Assembly: GCF_900113865.1 (NCBI RefSeq) | Contig: NZ_FOQY01000005.1 | Coordinates: 183,388-247,387, forward strand | Source: Streptosporangium canum | GTDB lineage: Bacteria; Actinomycetota; Actinomycetes; Streptosporangiales; Streptosporangiaceae | Length of the DNA: 64,000 nt | Reading direction: 5' to 3' | Shown: positions 50,806 through 58,325 of the stretch, in pieces | Layout: every line of letters starts with the position of its first letter | How positions within the stretch are numbered: the first letter of the stretch is position 1 | Program-made: the position numbers and the translations under genes | The notes under the pieces: generated by a model | The model's database searches: none | What the model was told of the DNA's origin: nothing | Seen by the model: only the letters and a program-made list of their open reading frames with translations

Positions 50806-53800
50806 CTACGTCCCGCGGGTCCACGCCGCGATCGGATTGCCGAACCAGCGCGTGCCCGGCGGCACCGACTCGCCGCGCATGACCAGGGACGCCGGTCCGA
50901 CCGTGGTGTTCTCCCCGATCGTCGCCGCGGGCAGGACGACCCCGTGCGGGCCGAGCGTCGATCCGCCCCGCAGGACGACAGTATCGATGCTCATGACCCG
51001 GTCGTGGAACAGGTGCGTCTGCAGCACGCAGCCCCGGTTCACCGTCACCCCGGCGCCGAGGGTGACCAGGTCGACCTCCGGCAGCCAGTAGGTCTCGCAC
51101 CACACGCCGCGGCCGATCCGCGCGCCCAGCGAGCGCAGCCACAGGTTCAGCGGCGCCGTGCCCAGCCAGGACTGGGCGAACCAGGGGGCGGCCAGCACCT
51201 CCACGAAGTTGTCCGCCAGCTCGTTGCGCCACACGAACGAGCTCCACAGCGGCCGGTCGCCGACCGCGATCCGGCCCAGCAGAGCCCACTTGGCCACGGT
51301 GGTGACCGCCGCGGCGAGCACTCCGGCGCCGAGCAGCACCACGCCGCTCAGCAGCGCCGCGACCGCGAAACCGTACGATCCGGCCAGCCACTCCAGGGCG
51401 GCCGCGACCAGCACGGCGACCGTCACCGTGCACATCGCGGGGACGAGCCGGCACACCTCGACGGCGGCGCGGGCGGCCTTCAGCCGCCGCGGCGGGTCGT
51501 AGGTGCGGCTGCGGTCGCCGTCCTCGGCCGTACGGCGCAGCTCCACCGGCGGCATGCCGAGGTAGGACGACCCCGCCCTGGCCTTCTTCGGCGCGGCCGA
51601 CAGCACCGCGACCAGGCCGTCCTTGGGCACCTTGCGGCCGGGCGCGGTCATCCCGGAGTTGCCGAGGAAGGCGCGCTTGCCGATCCGCACGTGGTCCACC
51701 CGGAACCGCCCGCCGTCCAGCTCGTACGGCGCGACCATCGTGTCGTCGGCGAGGAACGCGCCGTCCCCGACGGAGGTCATCGACGGCAGTGCCAGCACCG
51801 TGGACAGCTCCACGTCCCGGCCGACCTTCATGCCCAGGGCGCGCAGCCACACGGGGGTGGCCATGCTCGCGTACAGCGGGAACAGCCAGACCCGCGCCAT
51901 CGACATCAGGCGCCCGGTGGCCCACGCCTGCCAGGCCTGGCGGCTGTGCACCGGGTGGTGGCCGGCGTGCAGGCCGACCGCCAGCAGTCGCACCAGGGCC
52001 AGGATCACCAGGGCGAGGACGGCCATCGAGGTGACGGTGGCGAGCGGCACGCCGTACAGGACGCCGGTCAGGGAGGTCGCGTCCCCGCGCAGGAGCAGGG
52101 CGAGGCCGGGGGCTGCGGCGATCAGCGGGACGAGGCTGAGCGCCAGCGCGGACATCCCGTAGACGGCCACCCAGCGCCGCGAGCGCGGCGGCCGGTCGGC
52201 GGCGGGCGAGCGGGCCTTACCCGTCCTGACGGCGGGCACCCCCGCCCAGCGCTCCCCGGACGGCACCGCGCCCGCCACCGCCGAGCCCGGCGCCACCTGG
52301 GCGTTCTTGCCTATCCGTGCGCCCGGGAAGAGAGTGCTGCGGGCGCCGACCGTGGCTGCGGCACCGATCTTGATCTCGCCGACGTGCACCTGGTCGCCGT
52401 CGATCCAGTAGCCGCTCAGGTCGACCTCGGGCTCGACCGCCGCGTTCCTGCCCAGTTTGAGCATCCCGGTGATCGGCGGCGCCGAGTGCAGGTCCGCGTC
52501 GTGGCCGACCTGGGCGCCGAGCGCCCGGGCGTAGTGCGTCAGCCACGGGGCGCTGGACAGCTCGGCCACGCCGAGCCGTTCGGCGAGTTGCCCGGCGAAC
52601 CAGAGCCTCAGGTGCGTGCCCCCGCCCCGGGGATAGGTGCCCGGCCTCAGCCCCCGCAGCAGCAGCCGTGCCGCGCCCGCGGTCAGCGCGATCCGCCCGG
52701 CGGGGGAGACGAAGAGGACGGCGCCCAGCAGCACCCACCACCACGAGACGGCCGGCGCCCACGCCATGCCGATCAGGTTGTTCAGCGCGGCCAGGGCGAC
52801 CACCCAGCGCAGCGCGCCGGCGGTGAGCAGCGGCACCGTGAGGAGTGCCTGCGCGATCGCGGCGCGGCGCGGCATCGGCGTGACGATCCGGTCGGTGGTC
52901 ACGACCTCGGGCGTGTCCAGCGCGGACAGGTGCCCGGCGAGCCCGCGCAGCGTCGGGTGGTCGTAGACGTCCCCGACGGTGACCGCCGGATAGCGGACCC
53001 GCAGCGCCGACACCAGCCGGGCCGCCGCGAGGCTGGTGCCGCCCTCGGCGAAGAAGTCGCCCTCGGTGTCGCCGAGGACGTCCTGCCAGCACTCGGTCAC
53101 CCACGGGTCGACGCCGGGACGCTCGGCCTTGTCCCGCTTGGGCAGCGGCCACGGCAGGGCGTCCCTGTCGATCTTCCCGGACGTGCGGGTGGGCAGCCCG
53201 TCCACCACGGCGATCCGCGGCACCAGCGCGGCGGGCAGCGCGTACCGCAGCCGGTCCTTGGCCTCCTCCCGGTCGAACCCCTCGCCGGCCACGACGTAGC
53301 CGACGAGCAGCTGGTGCCCTCCGCCGGTCGTACGCACCGCGGCCGCGGCCCCGGCGACCCCGGGCAGGGCCTGCAGGGCCGCGTCCACCTCGCCCAGCTC
53401 GATCCGGCGTCCGCCGAGCTTGATCTGCTCGTCGGCCCGCCCGACGAAGAGCAGCCCCTCCGGCTCGGCCCGCACCAGATCGCCGCTGCGGTAGGCCCGC
53501 TCCCAGCCGAGTGGGCCGAGGGGGGCGTACTTCTCGGCGTCCTTGACCGGGTCGAGGTACCGGGCGAGGCCGACCCCGCCGATGACCAGCTCACCGATCT
53601 CGCCCATCGCGACCGGCTCGCCGCCCGCGTCCACCACGGCCAGATCCCAGCCGGCCAGCGGCAGCCCGATCCGCACCGGCCCGTCCCCGGTCAGCGGCGC
53701 CGCGCACGCGACCACCGTCGCCTCGGTCGGGCCGTAGGTGTTCCACACCTCCCGCCCCGGTACGGCCAGCCGCTCGGCCAGCTCGGGCGGGCACGCCTCG

Positions 53801-54786
53801 CCGCCGAAGATCAGCAGTCGTACGTCGTCGAGCGTCTCCACCGGCCAGAGCGCCGCCAGTGTCGGCACCGTGGACACGACCGTGATGCCCATCTCGACCA
53901 GCCACGGCCCGAGGTCCATGCCGGTGCGCACCAGCGCCCGGGGCGCGGCGACCAGGCAGGCGCCGTGCCGCCAGGCCAGCCACATCTCCTCGCAGGAGGC
54001 GTCGAAGGCCACCGAGAGGCCGGCCAGCACCCGGTCGCCGGGGCCGATCGGCTCGCGGGCCAGGAACAGCCCCGCCTCGGCGTCCACGAACGCCGCCGCG
54101 CTGCGGTGGGTCACCGCGACGCCCTTGGGCCTGCCGGTGGAACCGGAGGTGAAGATGATCCACGCGTCGTCGTCCGGCCCCGGACGCCCGTTCCCGGTCC
54201 GCGCCTGTCCCGCCGGTCCCGATCCCGCATGCGCGGACGGCGTCCGATCCCCGGGCCTCTCCGGTCCCGATCCCGCATGCGCGGACGGTGTCCGATCCCC
54301 GGGCCTCTCCGGCCCGGGGGCATCCACTTCCGACGGGGACGGACCGTCGCTCTCCGGCGGCCCGTCCCAGTCGTCGAAGACGGTGAGCTTCCCGCCCTCG
54401 CCGACGACGACGCCTACCCCCGCCTCGGTGAAGACCAGCTCGGCCCGCTCGTCGGGATCGTCGGCGTCCACCGGGACATAGGCCGCACCCGCGGTGAGCA
54501 CGGCCAGGATCGCGACATACAGGTCGACGGTGCCTGAGGGAACCCGCACGCCGACCCGGTCGCCCCGCCCGACCCCGGCCTGCCGCAGTTCGGCGGCCAG
54601 CCGTACGACCTCGGCCCGCAGCGCGGCGTAGTCGAGACGGGTCCGTCCGTCGTCGAGCGCGGCGGCGTGCGGGTGCAGCAGGGTCGTCCGGTCGAGGATG
54701 TCCAGCAGCGTGCGGACCTGCGGCGCGGCGCCGCCCGGAAGGACCGCCCGTGCCGGTAAGCCGATGTCCGCCGGTAACGCGCTCAC
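50806..54786 (-). CDS. Pls/PosA-family NRPS, probable epsilon-poly-L-lysine-type synthetase
   Basis: About 1326 aa from GTG 54786 (GGGGGAA site; GTG 54798 also possible). An adenylation domain fills residues 20-545 (IIFTSGSTGRPKG about 212, NTYGPTEATV about 347, SGKIDRD about 540); a thiolation domain follows with carrier Ser585 (GGTSLAAA). Residues 640-1326 form six or so membrane segments alternating with three soluble left-handed beta-helix-like regions, the layout of Pls, which links one amino acid into a homopolymer. The residues aligned to the GrsA specificity positions read DAESIGTVVK, near the lysine code. A 48-bp duplication lies before the ATP motif. An M1 peptidase gene follows. 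Confidence 0.9.
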   Translation of the reverse strand: MSALPADIGLPARAVLPGGAAPQVRTLLDILDRTTLLHPHAAALDDGRTRLDYAALRAEVVRLAAELRQAGVGRGDRVGVRVPSGTVDLYVAILAVLTAGAAYVPVDADDPDERAELVFTEAGVGVVVGEGGKLTVFDDWDGPPESDGPSPSEVDAPGPERPGDRTPSAHAGSGPERPGDRTPSAHAGSGPAGQARTGNGRPGPDDDAWIIFTSGSTGRPKGVAVTHRSAAAFVDAEAGLFLAREPIGPGDRVLAGLSVAFDASCEEMWLAWRHGACLVAAPRALVRTGMDLGPWLVEMGITVVSTVPTLAALWPVETLDDVRLLIFGGEACPPELAERLAVPGREVWNTYGPTEATVVACAAPLTGDGPVRIGLPLAGWDLAVVDAGGEPVAMGEIGELVIGGVGLARYLDPVKDAEKYAPLGPLGWERAYRSGDLVRAEPEGLLFVGRADEQIKLGGRRIELGEVDAALQALPGVAGAAAAVRTTGGGHQLLVGYVVAGEGFDREEAKDRLRYALPAALVPRIAVVDGLPTRTSGKIDRDALPWPLPKRDKAERPGVDPWVTECWQDVLGDTEGDFFAEGGTSLAAARLVSALRVRYPAVTVGDVYDHPTLRGLAGHLSALDTPEVVTTDRIVTPMPRRAAIAQALLTVPLLTAGALRWVVALAALNNLIGMAWAPAVSWWWVLLGAVLFVSPAGRIALTAGAARLLLRGLRPGTYPRGGGTHLRLWFAGQLAERLGVAELSSAPWLTHYARALGAQVGHDADLHSAPPITGMLKLGRNAAVEPEVDLSGYWIDGDQVHVGEIKIGAAATVGARSTLFPGARIGKNAQVAPGSAVAGAVPSGERWAGVPAVRTGKARSPAADRPPRSRRWVAVYGMSALALSLVPLIAAAPGLALLLRGDATSLTGVLYGVPLATVTSMAVLALVILALVRLLAVGLHAGHHPVHSRQAWQAWATGRLMSMARVWLFPLYASMATPVWLRALGMKVGRDVELSTVLALPSMTSVGDGAFLADDTMVAPYELDGGRFRVDHVRIGKRAFLGNSGMTAPGRKVPKDGLVAVLSAAPKKARAGSSYLGMPPVELRRTAEDGDRSRTYDPPRRLKAARAAVEVCRLVPAMCTVTVAVLVAAALEWLAGSYGFAVAALLSGVVLLGAGVLAAAVTTVAKWALLGRIAVGDRPLWSSFVWRNELADNFVEVLAAPWFAQSWLGTAPLNLWLRSLGARIGRGVWCETYWLPEVDLVTLGAGVTVNRGCVLQTHLFHDRVMSIDTVVLRGGSTLGPHGVVLPAATIGENTTVGPASLVMRGESVPPGTRWFGNPIAAWTRGT
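54215..54310 (-). repeat. 48-bp tandem duplication within the A domain
   Basis: Two 48-bp units (54215-54262, 54263-54310) differ at a single position and encode two copies of a 16-residue block rich in Pro, Gly and Arg (PERPGDRTPSAHAGSG). It lies upstream of the FTSGSTGRPKG motif, in a loop that is normally short. Confidence 0.95.
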
Positions 54787-55003
54787 GATTTCCCCCACCT
54801 GTCAGGCCACCCTGGCCTCACTGACAGCCTATGGTTCCCGTATGAACACTCTTTGTGACAAATGCGTGTACGGCCGGTGAAAAGGCGCTGTCGTTCTTCA
54901 AGCGACGGCAGGCCGGGGCCCATGGGGAGATCCTCGATCGCGGCCGGCCGGTCGCGGGGTGAGATCGCTCACCGGACGCCGGACGCCGCCCCTGGCGGCG
55001 CCG

Positions 55004-56242
55004 TCACAGGTCAGGGGTCACCCGTCCGAAGAGGCGCCGGACCGCCGCGGCCACCCAGATCGTGCCCAGCCCGGCCCACATGGCCAGCAACGGGACGCCC
55101 GTCGGTATGCGGGCGGGCCACAGCACCGAGAGGGCCAGGGACACCGCGATCACCAGTGCCAGAGCTCCCGCCCACCCAGTGAGGATCTTCCGAGCAAGCG
55201 GGGAGGCGGTGTACGCCGCCTCCTGGATGGGGGTGACGAGCGCCAGCAGCGCGGCGCCCGCGACCCCCGTCACCGGATGGGACAGGGTCACACCCAGGAC
55301 CAGAAGCGCCGTACCCCCGGCGAGGACGGCACAGCACAGGACGGCGGAACGCAGCTCGCCGCGCCGGAACAGCAGCCGGTTGTACGCGCCGCGGGCCAGC
55401 CGCAGGGTGACCAGCGACTCGGCCACCCACATCGCCCAGTGGGCCACCGCGATGACGACGAAGATGGCGATGAGCGGGGAAATCAGAGGAAGCAGGGCGA
55501 GCACCCGCCAGCTACCCAGGCTGCCCGGCAACCGGGACACCGCCCGGTACAGCGGGTTGCGCCGCTTGAGCGCCACCACGAGCAGCTCGCGTGCCCGGTC
55601 CATGCCGGGGTCGAGCCGCAGGACCTCCCGGAACGCCCGCGCCGCGTCCCGGGCGCTGCCGAAGGCCAGCAGGACGCGGCCGTACACCAGGTGCGCCAGC
55701 GGGGCCTCGGGGTCGAGCCGTACGGCGTCGCCCGCCACGGCCAGGGCCTGCTCCCGGTCGCCCAGCTCGCCGAGGGCCACGGCGAGGAAGCTCACGAGCT
55801 TGCTGTCGTGCGGGTCGAGGGCCAGTCCCCGCCGGGCGGCCTCCGCCATCAGCGGCCACTCCTCGCGGCCCCCGTGCACCCGCGCCAGCAGCTCCCAGAT
55901 CTGCGCCTGGTCGAGATCGATCGCCAGCGCCGCCCGCGCGGCGCGCAGCGCCTCCTCCGGACGGTCCGCGTAGTAGAGGACCTGACCCGCCATGTAGTGC
56001 GGGAACCAGTGCTCCGGGGCGAGCCGCACCGCCTCGCCGGCCTCGGCGATCGCCTCGTCCACCGCGCCGCGGGTGACCAGGGTGAGGGCGAGCAGGGAGT
56101 GCGAGACGACATGCAGGGGGTCGGCGGCCAGGGCGCCGCGCAACTCCCGTTCGGCGGCCTCCGCCCGGCCCATCCGCAGCAGCGTCCTCGCCCGCTCGGC
56201 GACCGCGCCGGGGTTGGGCCCGTGGAAGTCGGTCGTGCTCAC
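55004..56242 (-). CDS. TPR membrane protein
   Basis: This 412-aa protein has about six tetratricopeptide repeats in residues 10-220 (RAEAAERELRGALAADPL, GAVDEAIAEAGEAVRLAP) and then four to five membrane segments. Its GTG start overlaps the AAA-ATPase stop by 4 bp, so translation is coupled. The pair looks like a cytoplasmic ATPase working with a membrane-bound TPR adaptor; the client is unknown. Confidence 0.88.
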   Translation of the reverse strand: MSTTDFHGPNPGAVAERARTLLRMGRAEAAERELRGALAADPLHVVSHSLLALTLVTRGAVDEAIAEAGEAVRLAPEHWFPHYMAGQVLYYADRPEEALRAARAALAIDLDQAQIWELLARVHGGREEWPLMAEAARRGLALDPHDSKLVSFLAVALGELGDREQALAVAGDAVRLDPEAPLAHLVYGRVLLAFGSARDAARAFREVLRLDPGMDRARELLVVALKRRNPLYRAVSRLPGSLGSWRVLALLPLISPLIAIFVVIAVAHWAMWVAESLVTLRLARGAYNRLLFRRGELRSAVLCCAVLAGGTALLVLGVTLSHPVTGVAGAALLALVTPIQEAAYTASPLARKILTGWAGALALVIAVSLALSVLWPARIPTGVPLLAMWAGLGTIWVAAAVRRLFGRVTPDL

Positions 56243-57906
56243 CGCAGGTCACGCAGCCAGGGCAGCAGCTCGTCCCAGGCTCCGCTCTCGTTGGCGTGCA
56301 GCACGTAGTTCCGCGCGGTGCCCAGCCACTCCCGGACGGCCGTGGGCCGCATCGCCTTGACGGCGGCCATCAGGTCGCCGGTGGACAGCGGGATCGGCCG
56401 GCCGGCCCGGATCGACTCGTGCAGCTTGGCCTCGACCGCCCGGTCCACCAGGCCCTTGAGGTCGGCGCCGACGAACCCCTCCGTGGCCCGCGCCACCTTG
56501 TCGAAGTCCATCTTCGCCTGGGGCTTGTCCCGGCACATCAGGGAGAGCATCGCCGCCCGAGCGACGGTGTCGGGCGGCGGCACGAACACCATCTGGTCGA
56601 ACCTGCCGGGGCGGCGGAAGGCCGCGTCGATGTACCAGGGCGCGTTGGTCGCCGCCAGTACGAGCACTCCCTCGTTGGCGTGCTCGTCCACTCCGTCCAG
56701 CTCGGCGAGGAACTGGTTGACGATCTGCCGGCTGTGGGCCTGGCGCATGTCGGAGCGGCGGGCCGCGAGCGCGTCCACCTCGTCGAAGAACAACACGCAG
56801 GGACGGTTCCGGCGGGCCATGGCGAACGTCGCGCGCAGGTTGCGTTCGCTCGACCCGGTCCACATGTCGAGGATGTCGGCCAGCCCGACGTTGACGAACG
56901 CCGCACCCAGCTCGCCCGCGGCGGCCCGTGCGAGATGCGTCTTCCCGGCTCCGGGCGGGCCGTACAGCAGCACCCCGCCGCCGGCCCGCTTGCCGTACGC
57001 CGCGAACAGCTCCGGCTGCTGGGTCGGCAGCAGCAGCTTCATCCGCAGCGCCTCCTTGACCGTGTCCATCCCGGCCACGTCGGTGAAGGTCACCGGGGAG
57101 TGCTCGACCTCGGCGGTCGGCTCCACATCCGCCGAACCGTACGGCCCGCCCGCGGCCTGCGGCTGCGCGTGCGGAGCGGGGACCACGGAAGGCGAGTGCG
57201 CGGTGGGGATCAGGGAGGGCGGTTGCGCGGGTGCGGGGGAGGGCTGTTGTGCGGGCGCGGCGGGCGCCGGGGAGGGCGGCTGCGCGGGTGAAACGGTCGC
57301 CGGGGAAGACGGTTGTGCGGGTGAAACGGTCGGCGAGGTCTGTGGCTGTGCGTGCGGGACGGGTGGCTGGGATTGCGGGGCCGGTGACTGCGCGGGCGGC
57401 CGCGTGTCGGGGGTGGCCGATCCTGCGGGCGGGCCGGCCGGACCGGAGGGGACCGGAGACGGAGAGGGCGAGGGCGACGCGGACGAGGGCGGAGGGGGCG
57501 AGGACTGCCCTATGCCGAGCCGGTGGGCCAGCTCCGGGTCCGCCTGCGACGGGTCGCGGGCGACGGAGTAGCGGTACCAATGGGCGGCGGCCATCCGGTT
57601 GACCGGGAGCATCGCCTGGGCCGCGAGCACGCCCGCGCGCACCGGGTGCTCGGGCATGGCCAGGAGCGGGTCGAGCGCCGTCAGCGCCGCCTCGTTCTCG
57701 CCCTGCCGGACCAAGGCCTCCGCCAGCCCGATCGCGATGCCGTGATCTCCGGGGGAGAGCGCGAGTGCCGCCCGGTATTCGGTCTCGGCCTGGCTGAGAT
57801 TCCCCGAGGCCAGCAGTTGGTCAGCCAGGTGTCGCCGCAGCGGGAGGTTCTCCGGGGAGAGACGAGCCGCCTCGCGCAGCGCGTTCAGCACAGCCTCATC
57901 GGTCAC
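56239..57906 (-). CDS. TPR-AAA+ ATPase with Pro-rich linker
   Basis: This 555-aa protein has two or three N-terminal TPRs (residues 1-110), a Pro/Ala/Ser linker of repeated PAQPPSPA-like units (about 130-265), then one AAA+ module: Walker A GPPGAGKTHLAR, Walker B CVLFFDEVDAL, sensor VLAATNAPWYID and the second region RPGRFDQMVFV. It resembles Vps4/SpoVK-type single-ring unfoldases. It is the first gene of a two-gene unit with the TPR membrane protein. Confidence 0.9.
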   Translation of the reverse strand: MTDEAVLNALREAARLSPENLPLRRHLADQLLASGNLSQAETEYRAALALSPGDHGIAIGLAEALVRQGENEAALTALDPLLAMPEHPVRAGVLAAQAMLPVNRMAAAHWYRYSVARDPSQADPELAHRLGIGQSSPPPPSSASPSPSPSPVPSGPAGPPAGSATPDTRPPAQSPAPQSQPPVPHAQPQTSPTVSPAQPSSPATVSPAQPPSPAPAAPAQQPSPAPAQPPSLIPTAHSPSVVPAPHAQPQAAGGPYGSADVEPTAEVEHSPVTFTDVAGMDTVKEALRMKLLLPTQQPELFAAYGKRAGGGVLLYGPPGAGKTHLARAAAGELGAAFVNVGLADILDMWTGSSERNLRATFAMARRNRPCVLFFDEVDALAARRSDMRQAHSRQIVNQFLAELDGVDEHANEGVLVLAATNAPWYIDAAFRRPGRFDQMVFVPPPDTVARAAMLSLMCRDKPQAKMDFDKVARATEGFVGADLKGLVDRAVEAKLHESIRAGRPIPLSTGDLMAAVKAMRPTAVREWLGTARNYVLHANESGAWDELLPWLRDLR

Positions 57907-57997
57907 GTTGCTGGATCCTTTCCACAGCCAGACGGAAGCTTCACCTCAGTCTCGACCATTCCGGCCATACCGGAAGCCACGTACTGTACGTGCCGTC

Positions 57998-58285
57998 ATG
58001 TCCGATCTGCCCAAACGCAACGGATGGACGGTCACCGAGTGGGCCGGGGACCCTTCCTCCTACGCCACTCAGCGGCTGCCGAACCGCGCCCGCCGGGACA
58101 CCGCTCTGCGGCACCTCATGCTGGTCATGGCCGCCCTGGCGATCTGCGCGGCCGGTGCCGCAGATGCCCGGCGGCTCACCGGAACCCAGGCGCCACCAGC
58201 CCACCGGCCCGATCAGCCACCACCTGCCGACCTGGGCATGATCCCGCTGACCATCGCCGAACTCAAGCGCCTGTTCAACATATGA
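57998..58285 (+). pseudogene. Possible transposase C-terminal remnant (IS701-like)
   Basis: The 95-aa frame ends LRHLMLVMAALAICAAGAAD, then RPDQPPPADLGMIPLTIAEL and KRLFN, resembling the C-terminus of IS701-family DDE transposases (RHITLAMLA, then a PLT.EIRRL end). No catalytic DDE core is present, so it is at most a fragment. It could instead be a short hypothetical gene. It lies 40 bp before the PL8 lyase gene. Confidence 0.5.
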
Positions 58286-58325
58286 TCTTTCATCTGATAC
58301 CTGCCTGCTTGTCGGAAAGGCCGCC

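Noticed and set aside
49351-54537. A 1728-codon plus-strand open frame antisense to the NRPS and M1 genes
   Set aside because: It is an antisense mirror frame common in GC-rich genes. It has no recognised domain, while the minus-strand genes have complete motifs.
49284-57906. A larger NRPS biosynthetic cluster around the Pls-like gene
   Set aside because: No further NRPS, PKS, thioesterase or tailoring genes are adjacent. Pls-type enzymes act alone, so a cluster is not required.
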